From: Vibrio metoecus
Lineage (GTDB): Bacteria; Pseudomonadota; Gammaproteobacteria; Enterobacterales; Vibrionaceae
NCBI RefSeq assembly: GCF_009665255.1
Contig: NZ_CP035686.1
Span: 1,364,001-1,428,000, forward strand
Reading direction: 5' to 3'
Length of the DNA stretch: 64,000 bases
Shown here one piece after another: positions 37,550 to 45,959 of this stretch. The notes under the pieces were generated by a model. It was not told the DNA's origin, searched no databases, and saw only the letters and a program-made list of their open reading frames with translations. Made by a program: the position numbers and the translations under genes. The stretch's first letter is position 1; each line of letters starts with the position of its first letter.

Positions 37550-38683
37550 TTAGCCACGCTGTTCAATCGGCAACCAAGTTTGATGCTCAGGCCCTACATA
37601 ATCGGCGCTTGGGCGAATAATTCGGTTATTCGCACGCTGCTCATAAACATGCGCAGCCCAGCCAGTTAAACGGCTCATCACAAAGATTGGCGTGAACAAT
37701 TTGGTCGGAATGCCCATAAAGTGATAGGCCGAGGCGTGGAAGAAGTCCGCATTACAGAAGAGGTCTTTTTCACGCTTCATCACCGCTTCCACGCGCTCAG
37801 AAACAGCGTAGAGATGAGAATCCCCCACTGCTTCAGAAAGCGCCTTCGACCACTCTTTGATTAATGCATTGCGTGGGTCACTCTCACGATAAATCGCGTG
37901 GCCAAAGCCCATGATTTTCTCTTTGTTCGCCAACATGCGCATGATGCCCGCTTCCGCTTCATCGGCACTGTGCCACTGCTCAATCATCGCCATCGCAGCT
38001 TCATTCGCTCCGCCATGCAAAGGCCCACGCAGTGTACCAATCGCACCCGTCACACAAGAGTGAATATCCGACAAGGTTGACGCACAGACTCTTGCTGCAA
38101 AGGTAGAAGCATTGAATTCATGCTCGGCGTACAGAGTGAGCGAGCAGTGCATCACTTTTTTGAACAGCTCGCTCGGCGCTTGGCCGGTGAGCATTTTGAG
38201 GAAATAGCCGCCAATCGAATCTTCACTTTGATCGGCGGTATCAATCCGCACCCCGTCATGACTGAAGCGATACCAGTAACAGATGATCGCCGGAAACAGC
38301 GCCAACATACGCTCGGTAGCCGATTGTTGCTCTGCAAAGGTATGTTCAGGCTCAAGGTTGCCAAGAATGGAGCAGCCCGTGCGCATCACATCCATCGGAT
38401 GCGCTTCAGCTGGGATCAATTCCAGTGCTTGCTTGAGTTTTTCGGGTAAACCGCGCAGGCCAATCAAACGAGTTTTGTACTGTTCCAGCTCCGCTTGCGT
38501 TGGCAAATGCCCCACCAATAGCAGGTGTGCAACCTCTTCAAACTGAGCATGATGGGCCAAATCGGTAATGTCGTAACCACGGTAGGTTAACCCGGTTCCC
38601 GTTTTACCCACTGTACATAAAGCGGTGCTTCCCGCGCTTTGGCCGCGCAGCCCTGCTCCGCCCAACTCTTTTGCAGCAGACAT
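37550..38683 (-). CDS. prpC: 2-methylcitrate synthase PrpC
   Basis: 377 aa. It condenses propionyl-CoA with oxaloacetate. Citrate-synthase active-site residues appear in 'GPLHGGANEAAMAM' and 'MGFGHAIYRESDPRN', with the catalytic Asp in 'NADFFHASAYHFMGIP'. The short length and the operon context distinguish it from GltA. GGAG precedes the ATG. It is separated from prpB by 300 bp that contain an ERIC repeat. Confidence 0.95.
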   Translation of the reverse strand: MSAAKELGGAGLRGQSAGSTALCTVGKTGTGLTYRGYDITDLAHHAQFEEVAHLLLVGHLPTQAELEQYKTRLIGLRGLPEKLKQALELIPAEAHPMDVMRTGCSILGNLEPEHTFAEQQSATERMLALFPAIICYWYRFSHDGVRIDTADQSEDSIGGYFLKMLTGQAPSELFKKVMHCSLTLYAEHEFNASTFAARVCASTLSDIHSCVTGAIGTLRGPLHGGANEAAMAMIEQWHSADEAEAGIMRMLANKEKIMGFGHAIYRESDPRNALIKEWSKALSEAVGDSHLYAVSERVEAVMKREKDLFCNADFFHASAYHFMGIPTKLFTPIFVMSRLTGWAAHVYEQRANNRIIRPSADYVGPEHQTWLPIEQRG

Positions 38684-38868
38684 GTCGAACTCCTTTTCTG
38701 GCTCTCCTTTTGGTGCTAGCGCACCGACCTCTTAGTGTCCACCTTCAGGTGTTTTAGGAGAGCAATTTCACGTTATTGGATTTAATGTTCTCTTACTCGC
38801 GCAGCCACATTGGCTGTCAAACCTAAGAGAGGGTTGTTTTCCTTGAGCTTCCCTCACTGGAACCCAAA

Positions 38869-38976
38869 CTACTTGGAGTTGCAGCTAGGCGGCAAGTGAG
38901 TTCATCCCCATGAGCATAGACACACTATGTGATTGGGGTGAATGAACGTAGCCAACAACGCTGCGGCTTCAAGTAG
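38869..38976. repeat. ERIC-type (IRU) palindromic repeat
   Basis: About 108 bp. The ends CTACTTGGAG and CTTCAAGTAG form near-perfect terminal inverted repeats, and the inner part (TTCATCCCCAT ... ATTGGGGTGAATGAAC) pairs imperfectly. The core GGGGTGAA-GAACG-AGCCAAC resembles the enterobacterial ERIC consensus also known in vibrios. It starts 8 bp past the prpB stop. The rest of the prpC-prpB gap (38684-38868) shows nothing further. Confidence 0.82.
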
Positions 38977-38983
38977 CAAGGGT

Positions 38984-39880
38984 TTAGGGATTGTTTGAAA
39001 ACAGCTGATCTAGCTTGTCTTCGTATTCGTGGTAATGCAGATAAGCGTACAGCTCTTTACGCGTTTGCATTTGATCGAGCAGCGCTTCCTGATTACCGTG
39101 TTCTAGCAAGTGGCGATACACATTTTCCGCCGCCTTATTCATGGCTCGGAAAGCGCTGAGTGGGTACAGCACCATATCGACATTCACGGCCGCCAGTTGT
39201 TCACCGCTGTAAAGGGGTGTCTGACCGAACTCAGTAATGTTGGCCAAAATCGGTACATGTTTACCTGTGGCACTGCGCAGTGCCGTCGAAAACTGCTCGT
39301 ACTGTTTCAGTTCGGTCATGGCTTCGGGGAAAATCATGTCTGCGCCCGCTTCCACACAAGCGATCGCACGTTCAATTGCACTGTCCATGCCTTCTACCGC
39401 TAACGCATCGGTGCGCGCCATGATCACAAACTCAGGATTAATGCGCGCATCCACTGCGGCTTTGACGCGATCCACCATCTCTTGCTGACTAACAATCGCT
39501 TTATTCGGACGATGACCACAGCGTTTTTGCGCCACCTGATCTTCCATGTGTACCGCCGCGGCTCCGGCTTTTTCCATCGCTTTGATGGAGCGAGCAATGT
39601 TAAATGCGCCGCCAAATCCGGTATCAATATCCACCAGCAAAGGCAAATCGCAGGCGTTGGTGATGCGTTCCACATCCACCAACACGTCATTGAGTGTGGT
39701 GATGCCCAAATCTGGCAAGCCGTACGAGGCATTGGCAATGCCACCGCCAGAGAGATAAATCGCTTGATGGCCGATACTTTTCGCCATCATGGCGCAGTAA
39801 GGGTTGATGGTGCCGACGATTTGCAGTGGATGATGGGTTTTCACTGCCAGCCTGAATTTGGCGCCAGGACTTAAACTCAT
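38984..39880 (-). CDS. prpB: 2-methylisocitrate lyase PrpB
   Basis: 298 aa from the ATG at 39880, which has AAGGAG 8 bases upstream and matches the family N-terminus 'MSLSPGAKFR'; an in-frame start at 39910 would overlap the regulator gene. It cleaves 2-methylisocitrate to pyruvate and succinate. The isocitrate-lyase superfamily motif appears as 'QKRCGHRPNKAI' (KRCGH), with Mg-binding 'VDIDTGFG'. Confidence 0.95.
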   Translation of the reverse strand: MSLSPGAKFRLAVKTHHPLQIVGTINPYCAMMAKSIGHQAIYLSGGGIANASYGLPDLGITTLNDVLVDVERITNACDLPLLVDIDTGFGGAFNIARSIKAMEKAGAAAVHMEDQVAQKRCGHRPNKAIVSQQEMVDRVKAAVDARINPEFVIMARTDALAVEGMDSAIERAIACVEAGADMIFPEAMTELKQYEQFSTALRSATGKHVPILANITEFGQTPLYSGEQLAAVNVDMVLYPLSAFRAMNKAAENVYRHLLEHGNQEALLDQMQTRKELYAYLHYHEYEDKLDQLFSNNP

Positions 39881-39890
39881 GGGATTCTCC

Positions 39891-40595
39891 TTAACCTTGT
39901 TGTTGGGCATCCAGCATTATTTGTTGTTCGATCAATTGACGACTGCGCGAGATGTGGCGACGCATCAGCATTTCGGCCAACTCTTCGTCTCGTTGGCGAA
40001 TCGCACGCAGAATAAATTTGTGTTCTTCCAAAGCTTCTACCGGACGCGAATGCGAGCGCGGTGATTGGTAACGATACATACGCAGCAAGTGGTAAAGCTC
40101 ATCACACAGCAAGCCAATCAGTTGTTGATTGCGGCTGGCTTGAATAATTCGATAGTGGAAATCGAAATCACCCTGCTGGTGAAAGTAAGAAGCGCCTTCA
40201 ACCTGATCGATATGGGTCGAATGTGTCGACAATAAGCTTTCTAAGCCCGCCAGTTCGATTTCAATAATATTGCGCGCTGCTAACCTTGCGGCCATGCCTT
40301 CCAGAGCTTCGCGCACTGCATACAGCTCAACCAGTTTAACGGGTGACAATTGAATCACTCGCGCACCGATGTGCGGAATACGTTCAATCAACCCAAGCCC
40401 TTCCACTCGCATTAACGCTTCACGCAGTGGGCCACGGCTGACTTGAAACTGTTTGGCGAGCTCAGGTTCAGAGATTTTACCGCCCGGCGCGAGCTGACCT
40501 TCAACAATGGCTTCAATCAGATATTCGGTTAGATTCTCTGATTTGGTGCTCTCTTTTTCAGTGCTCGCTTGGCGGACTAACGGACTACTTTTCAT
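39891..40595 (-). CDS. GntR-family (FadR/FCD) regulator of the prp operon
   Basis: 234 aa. An N-terminal winged helix ('EPELAKQFQVSRGPLREALMRVEGLGLIER') is followed by a C-terminal all-helical FCD ligand domain. It is the first gene of the prp operon, 10 bp ahead of prpB, so it probably regulates its own operon, with 2-methylcitrate or a related acid as effector (inference). This replaces the sigma54-dependent PrpR of enterics. I chose ATG 40595 over a TTG one codon earlier; neither has a strong site. Confidence 0.88.
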   Translation of the reverse strand: MKSSPLVRQASTEKESTKSENLTEYLIEAIVEGQLAPGGKISEPELAKQFQVSRGPLREALMRVEGLGLIERIPHIGARVIQLSPVKLVELYAVREALEGMAARLAARNIIEIELAGLESLLSTHSTHIDQVEGASYFHQQGDFDFHYRIIQASRNQQLIGLLCDELYHLLRMYRYQSPRSHSRPVEALEEHKFILRAIRQRDEELAEMLMRRHISRSRQLIEQQIMLDAQQQG

Positions 40596-40688
40596 CAATC
40601 GTGATTCTCATGTTCGCAACTAACTGTTCACAACTCACTCTGTGTTAAATGCGCATCGCTATCTTGGTCTGATGAAAAAATAGCCCAT

Positions 40689-40725
40689 TAAAGTGTCGAC
40701 AATCAAGCAAACTGTCGACACTTTA
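40689..40725. promoter_or_regulatory. Candidate GntR operator: 13-bp perfect inverted repeat
   Basis: TAAAGTGTCGACA (40689-40701), 11-bp spacer, then its exact complement (40713-40725). Each arm contains the self-complementary TGTCGACA, similar to the GT-N-AC sites of FadR-type regulators. It is 94 bp upstream of the regulator and in the divergent gap with tctC. The rest of this gap (40596-41134) shows no gene. Confidence 0.7.
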
Positions 40726-41134
40726 GACTAAGGTATAAAACCAACCCAAAAGAGGAAAGCTGAATAAGCTGTTTAAAAACAATAAATAAAAACAAAACCG
40801 CCAATTTATAGCTTGAGACAAACAATCGCGCAGTGTCTACACCATCAGATTTTTCCCAACTTAAAAATTAAACGTCGATGATGCTGTGAACTTTATGAAC
40901 AAAATCCCCTTTATAGCCAATATTGTTTTTATTGACGGATTAAAGACATTTCCTTAACAGATTTTTAACCTTAACGCATACCAAGTCATCGGTAGCAGTG
41001 GTCAGCCATTCGTGCTCTCCACTTTTCACCAAGCTCTGTGAAAGCGAATTTGAACGCTTTTCAGCATAGCAAGGGATAACACAAAAATAAGCATCAACGT
41101 GCAGTATGATGCGCCGACATAAGGAACGTGAAAC

Positions 41135-42106
41135 ATGTTGAAGTTTTTTAAACCTTCTCTCACCGCCGCCATGCTGGCCGCTACTTTTTCTTTCTCCTCT
41201 CTCGCGGCTGACATTGAAAAAATCCACTTTATTGTACCCGGTGGTGCTGGTGGTGGCTGGGATATGACTGCGCGCGCTACTGGTGATGCGCTAATGAAAG
41301 CGAAGCTGATCGAAAACGCCTCTTACCAAAACCTTTCTGGTGGCGGTGGCGGTAAAGCGATTGCACACCTGATTGAAACGGCAGAACGTCAACAAGATAC
41401 GCTGATGGTAAACTCAACCCCGATTGTTATCCGTTCACTGTCTGGCGTTTTCCCACAATCTTTCCGTGATTTAACGCCCGTTGCTGAAATCGTCTCTGAC
41501 TACGGTGCTTTCGTGGTGGCAGGTGATTCGAAATATACCTCTTGGGAACAAGTGGTTGCGGATTTCAAAGCCAACCCGAAACAAATCAAAATTGCAGGTG
41601 GTTCTGCGCGCGGCAGTATGGACCACTTAGTCGCAGCGGCGGCCTTTAAAGGCCAAGGCTTAGATCCAAAAGAAGTGCGTTACGTGGCTTATGATGCGGG
41701 CGGCTCAGCCATGACAGCTCTGCTCTCTGGTGAAACTCAAGTGCTTTCTACTGGTTTAGGCGAAGTGCTGGAGATGTCGAAATCCGGTCAAGTGCGCGTT
41801 TTAGCGATCACCTCTCCAAAACGTTTGGACATCGCACCCGATATTCCAACCCTTGCCGACTATGGCAACCCAACCACCTTCGTTAACTGGCGTGGCTACT
41901 TTGCCGCACCGGGCGTAAGCGCAGAAAAAGTGGCGGAGTGGAACGAAGTGTTCAAGAAGATGTTCGCTAGCGAAGAGTGGAAAGTGATCCGCGATCGTAA
42001 TGGCTGGATTGACAGCTACAAAGGCGACAAAGAGTTTTACGCTTTCCTTGAAGAGCAAGAGAAGCAAATGGCAGACCTGATGCGTGAGCTTGGTTTCCTG
42101 AAGTAA
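41135..42106 (+). CDS. tctC: Tripartite tricarboxylate transporter, binding protein TctC
   Basis: 323 aa. A signal peptide ending 'FSSLAA' is followed by a Bug/TctC periplasmic binding domain ('IHFIVPGGAGGGWDMTARA', 'LSGGGGGKAIAHL'). It delivers citrate-like acids to TctAB. AAGGAACG precedes the ATG. It is divergent from the methylcitrate operon, so uptake of a related acid is plausible (inference). Confidence 0.93.
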   Translation: MLKFFKPSLTAAMLAATFSFSSLAADIEKIHFIVPGGAGGGWDMTARATGDALMKAKLIENASYQNLSGGGGGKAIAHLIETAERQQDTLMVNSTPIVIRSLSGVFPQSFRDLTPVAEIVSDYGAFVVAGDSKYTSWEQVVADFKANPKQIKIAGGSARGSMDHLVAAAAFKGQGLDPKEVRYVAYDAGGSAMTALLSGETQVLSTGLGEVLEMSKSGQVRVLAITSPKRLDIAPDIPTLADYGNPTTFVNWRGYFAAPGVSAEKVAEWNEVFKKMFASEEWKVIRDRNGWIDSYKGDKEFYAFLEEQEKQMADLMRELGFLK

Positions 42107-42113
42107 TTGCAGC

Positions 42114-42135
42114 AGAAGCGGAGCAATCCGCTTCT
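42114..42135 (+). other. Intercistronic hairpin tctC-tctB
   Basis: AGAAGCGG-AGCAAT-CCGCTTCT starts 8 bp after the tctC stop. No T-run follows, so it is likely an mRNA 3'-end protector or attenuator. Confidence 0.65.
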
Positions 42136-42355
42136 CTCACAGTTTGCCGAGTAAACGTATACAACGTCACTCCTTTGTTTATGGATAAATGTTATGGGTA
42201 ACTCCTTTGACTTGCAGTACTTCATTTATCCTGACACCCCAATGCTGCCTGCATTCGTGCCGGCAGTGTGACAGGGTTAGTTAATCTCCATTCATTAACT
42301 CGTGTTTACTCGGCTCTTTTTTCCTCTACCGTTCACAAACCCAATGGAGTTGGAT

Positions 42356-42853
42356 ATGTCGGACCTGCCAACCAAATTATTTACCAAAGAGAATATGCTC
42401 TGCCGCGATCGAGTGGGAGCCATGCTATTCCTGCTCTTCAGCCTCGGTTATGGCTACCAAACGTCACTGATCGCCATGTTTCCCGGCGATGAACTTGAGC
42501 CGTTTAACGCTCGAACCTTACCGACCATTTTGACTTATGCCGGCATCGCACTCTCACTATTATTGTTGGTAGTTGGACAACCCGATAAAAAAAGTGGTGC
42601 AGTGCTCGATTTTAACTGGAAATTACTGATCAGTTTCTTAGTCCTGATGGCGCTGTATGGTCTCGGTTTGACGTATCTGGGCTTTGTGATTGCCACATCT
42701 CTGTTCCTCATGGCCGGTTTTTACCTACTGGGTGAGCGGCGGAAAAGCATTTTATTGGGGGCATCATTCCCTTTCGTGATTGCCTTTTATTTGTTACTGA
42801 CCAAAGGACTGGATGTGTATCTTGAACCTGGTCATTTGTTTACTTTCGGATAG
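42356..42853 (+). CDS. tctB: Tripartite tricarboxylate transporter small membrane subunit TctB
   Basis: 165 aa from the ATG at 42356, with GGAG 6 bases upstream; an in-frame start at 42302 adds 18 residues without a site. Four predicted membrane helices ('GAMLFLLFSLGYGYQTSLI', 'TILTYAGIALSLLLLVVG', and two C-terminal). TctB is poorly conserved in sequence, and the assignment rests on position between tctC and tctA and on topology. Confidence 0.9.
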   Translation: MSDLPTKLFTKENMLCRDRVGAMLFLLFSLGYGYQTSLIAMFPGDELEPFNARTLPTILTYAGIALSLLLLVVGQPDKKSGAVLDFNWKLLISFLVLMALYGLGLTYLGFVIATSLFLMAGFYLLGERRKSILLGASFPFVIAFYLLLTKGLDVYLEPGHLFTFG

Positions 42854-42862
42854 GAAATCATC

Positions 42863-44392
42863 ATGTTAGACGGAATTTTACAAGGGCTGGCAACGGCGGT
42901 AATGCCGACCAACCTGATGATGGTCATGATCGGCTGCTTCGTCGGCACTTTCATCGGTATGTTGCCCGGCTTAGGCCCCATTTCAGCCATTGCGCTGATG
43001 ATCCCGATTACTTACGGTTTAGAACCTGCTTCAGGCTTAATCCTGATGGCTGGCGTTTACTACGGCGCGATTTTTGGTGGCTCAACCTCTTCGATTTTGA
43101 TCAATGCTCCGGGCTGTTCTTCAACGGTGGTGACTGCGTTTGACGGCTACCCAATGGCGCAAAAAGGCCAAGCGGGTAAAGCTCTGGCACTCGCCGCTTA
43201 CGCCTCGTTCACTGGCGGTACACTCTCAGCCATTATGTTGCTGTTTGCCGCACCAGCACTGGCCAAAGTATCACTCAGCTTCCAATCGTCAGACTATTTC
43301 GCGCTGATGTTGGTCGGCCTTTCAGCCGTAGCCGCCTTTGCGGGTAAAGGTCAAGTGATAAAGGCATGGATGATGACCGTACTCGGCTTAATGCTTTCAA
43401 CAGTTGGTATTGATAAAGGCATTGGTGTCGAACGCTTCACTTTCGGCCTGACCGATTTGATGGATGGCTTTAGCTTCCTACTCTTAGCCATGGCAACTTT
43501 TGCCCTTGGTGAAACCTTGATGGGTATTTTAAAACCGGACGGCGATAACAGTGCCAACGAACAAGAGCAGATGAAAAACATCGGTAGCATGAAGCTAACC
43601 AGAGAAGAAGTGAGAGAAGCCGCACCGGTTTCACTGCGCTCCTCAATCCTTGGTTTCTTCACTGGCGTTCTACCCGGTGCAGGCGCAACCATTGCGGCTT
43701 TCTTGGCTTACGGCATGGAGCGTAATCTCGCACCAAAAGGCAAGAAAGAAGAGTTCGGCCAAGGCTCGATTCGTGGTCTGGTTGCACCAGAGTCCGCCAA
43801 CAACGCGGCATCAAGCGGCTCATTTGTTCCCCTCTTAACGTTGGGTATCCCTGGGTCTGGTACAACGGCAATTATGCTTGGTGCATTGATTGCTTACGGA
43901 ATTCAACCAGGTCCTCGTCTGTTTGTTGAGCATCCCGATATCTTCTGGTCAGTGATCATCTCTATGTACGTCGGTAACATCGTACTACTGATCCTGAACT
44001 TACCGTTGATTCCGTACATCTCTAAACTGCTAGCAGTACCACGCACTGTATTGCTGCCGATGATTCTGTTCTTCTCCATCACCGGCGTGTATTTGGTGTC
44101 GTTCAATACCATGGATGTGTATGTGATGATTCTGGTCGCGATGGGCGCAATTGCCCTGCGTCTGGCGAACTTCCCACTAGCCCCACTCTTACTCGGCTTT
44201 ATTTTGGGCGGTTTGATGGAAGAGAACTTACGCCGTGCATTGATCATTACGGATGGCGAAATCAGCTTCCTGTGGGAACGCCCAATCACTTTAGCCTTTA
44301 CCGTATTGGCAATTGTAACGTTACTTAGCCCACTGTTTGGCCGCTTGATGGAACGTAAAAAACGCCCAACAGGTGTGAAATTGCCGCACTAA
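42863..44392 (+). CDS. tctA: Tripartite tricarboxylate transporter large membrane subunit TctA
   Basis: 509 aa with about 12 membrane helices. Signature 'GMLPGLGPISAIALMIPITY' with the second, inverted copy 'GVLPGAGATIAAFLAYGMER', as expected for the two-fold TctA repeat. It is the sodium/proton-coupled channel subunit. It follows tctB by 9 bp and is terminated by a strong hairpin. Confidence 0.95.
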   Translation: MLDGILQGLATAVMPTNLMMVMIGCFVGTFIGMLPGLGPISAIALMIPITYGLEPASGLILMAGVYYGAIFGGSTSSILINAPGCSSTVVTAFDGYPMAQKGQAGKALALAAYASFTGGTLSAIMLLFAAPALAKVSLSFQSSDYFALMLVGLSAVAAFAGKGQVIKAWMMTVLGLMLSTVGIDKGIGVERFTFGLTDLMDGFSFLLLAMATFALGETLMGILKPDGDNSANEQEQMKNIGSMKLTREEVREAAPVSLRSSILGFFTGVLPGAGATIAAFLAYGMERNLAPKGKKEEFGQGSIRGLVAPESANNAASSGSFVPLLTLGIPGSGTTAIMLGALIAYGIQPGPRLFVEHPDIFWSVIISMYVGNIVLLILNLPLIPYISKLLAVPRTVLLPMILFFSITGVYLVSFNTMDVYVMILVAMGAIALRLANFPLAPLLLGFILGGLMEENLRRALIITDGEISFLWERPITLAFTVLAIVTLLSPLFGRLMERKKRPTGVKLPH

Positions 44393-44421
44393 TTAAAGCT
44401 TATTCTTCACGAGAATATGAG

Positions 44422-44448
44422 AGCGCCACCATTTGGGTGGCGCTTTTT
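44422..44448 (+). terminator. Terminator of the tct operon
   Basis: AGCGCCACC-ATTTG-GGTGGCGCT followed by TTTT, 29 bp after the tctA stop. Confidence 0.93.
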
Positions 44449-44681
44449 AGTAGATAGAAATTCGAAGTAGTTTTGTGTTGTGAATGAATCGTTCAACTGC
44501 TCATTTTGTTCTATAACTTTTGTGAGCAACCTTTGATTGCTGTGTTACAAGCTGATCGCATTTGCGAACAAATAACTTGTCTTTTATACCTAGGCAGTTA
44601 AACTTTTGGTAAAAGTCCAAGCACATTCGGCCATCCGTGTGTGCTTTTCTCTCACTAAACAAGCGGAGTATGGAGGTGTTT

Positions 44682-44870
44682 ATGTTCTGGAACACAAAAC
44701 CCAAAGACAACTCTAAAAACAGCTCTCTTGAACAAGTGCTTAAAGACAATAAAAGTAAGTTCAAAGTTAATCGTGATGGTTTCATATCCATAGATCTTGC
44801 ATCCCAAGATGCGCTCAAAGCCATCAGAGAGCAAGTGGATAAAATTGAGGATATTGCTGTTAAAGCATGA
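44682..44870 (+). CDS. Small hypothetical protein, first gene of AT-rich cassette
   Basis: 62 aa from the ATG at 44682, which follows GGAGGTG at good spacing. Soluble and highly charged, with a C-terminal helix ('QDALKAIREQVDKIEDIAVKA'). I do not recognise a family. Its stop codon overlaps the next gene by ATGA, so the two are translationally coupled. Base composition is clearly lower in GC than the tct genes to its left. Confidence 0.72.
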   Translation: MFWNTKPKDNSKNSSLEQVLKDNKSKFKVNRDGFISIDLASQDALKAIREQVDKIEDIAVKA

Positions 44871-45715
44871 GTGCAGTTTTAATTCTACTAATACTTGTAT
44901 CAGGTTTTGTCTTTACAAGTTTACATATCCCAGCAAGGTTTAAGCAGAAGCGAACAACTGGCTGGGATTCTTATTTTTATGTGGTTGCTTGGGGAACTCT
45001 ATGGGGCTTCATTGCTGCAATAATCTGTGTGTTAATTGACTTCTTTAATTGTGTTGCTTTGACTATAGAGCATTTAGGCTACAACCTTAAAGATGTCTCA
45101 AAACTATCCATTAAGTTCGACGATATTCGAACTATTGCTTTTGCTTTTGTATCGGTTTCTATCGCGCTTATCTGTGGTCTTTTATCAAGGCTCTACTTCA
45201 CTATATTCCCAGACAAAAAACTGAAACACATAGCGAAAATAGCTAAAAATGATCATTTGGACACATTCATCTTAGAAGCCTCTGCGACTCAAATACCGAT
45301 ATTGGTTACTCTTGGCTCCCGAAAGTGCTATGTCGGCATTTGTTTCGGCGAGGCAGGCTTTGATGACGGTGGTTCAGAACATATATCACTATTGCCTTTG
45401 CTTAGTGGATACCGAGACAAAGATAAGTTATCGCTAAACATCCTCACTAACTACCATATTCATTATGAAGATAATGACCTGTATGACGGCACACACGACA
45501 ATTTAACATTAGATCAATTTAGGGTGATTATTCCAAAATCAGAAGTGGAAATTTACTCGTTTTTCGATATTGCTACTTTCAAACAGTTTAAAGAAGTAGA
45601 AAAAAAATGTGATAAAAATGGTGCTGACAACAGTATTGGCATACCCAACTCTGAGTTCAGTGCAAACTCAGTGCAAGAGAGCTATCGAGGTTTTAATTCT
45701 ACATCTAGTGGGTAA
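44867..45715 (+). CDS. Hypothetical three-helix membrane protein with C-terminal cytosolic domain
   Basis: 282 aa. Predicted membrane helices at about 2-22, 38-63 and 88-113, then a ~165-residue soluble domain ('RKCYVGICFGEAG', 'ISLLPLLSGYRDKDKL', 'VIIPKSEVEIYSFFD') that looks beta-rich. I do not recognise the family with certainty; it recalls membrane proteins of unknown function found sporadically in accessory DNA. GC counted by hand on the 60-base lines at 44881, 45061, 45241 and 45541 is 32, 35, 38 and 30 percent, against 50 percent in a tctA line (43081). Horizontal acquisition is likely (inference). Confidence 0.75.
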   Translation: MSAVLILLILVSGFVFTSLHIPARFKQKRTTGWDSYFYVVAWGTLWGFIAAIICVLIDFFNCVALTIEHLGYNLKDVSKLSIKFDDIRTIAFAFVSVSIALICGLLSRLYFTIFPDKKLKHIAKIAKNDHLDTFILEASATQIPILVTLGSRKCYVGICFGEAGFDDGGSEHISLLPLLSGYRDKDKLSLNILTNYHIHYEDNDLYDGTHDNLTLDQFRVIIPKSEVEIYSFFDIATFKQFKEVEKKCDKNGADNSIGIPNSEFSANSVQESYRGFNSTSSG

Positions 45716-45910
45716 GCGTTTACATTTTCACTCTAACAGCAAGGTTAATGACCTGACCCATAGCGTTATAGTTAATCATCAACATATTTGTCACCTCAGA
45801 TATGTTGAAGGCTCCTCCTCTTACTCACACTTTTGAACCGTGCAAAATCAATCCTATCCTACGAATATTGATTCAAGAAAAACGCCATTTCTTTTACAAA
45901 TTCCCAAAAG

Positions 45911-45936
45911 AAAAGCCTAGCAATTGCTAGGCTTTT
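45911..45936 (-). terminator. Terminator of the mgl operon
   Basis: A 26-base perfect palindrome (AAAAGCCTAGC, AATT, GCTAGGCTTTT) 23 bp past the mglC stop; A- and T-tracts make it usable from both sides. Confidence 0.88.
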
Positions 45937-45959
45937 ATAAAAGCAAATCTACAGTTCGA

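Noticed and set aside
40224..40231. Third TGTCGACA site inside the GntR coding sequence.
   Set aside because: The 8-mer occurs about once per 65 kb by chance and here it falls in coding sequence without a paired arm.
45710..45725. GalR-like sequence GGGTAAGCGTTTACAT at the end of the unknown membrane-protein gene.
   Set aside because: Two mismatches at fixed positions, overlaps a stop codon, and no promoter it could control lies nearby; the mgl promoter is 4 kb away.
44393..45959. Integron attC sites or direct repeats flanking the AT-rich cassette.
   Set aside because: I looked for VCR/attC core sites and matching flanking repeats and found none, so the mode of insertion remains unknown.
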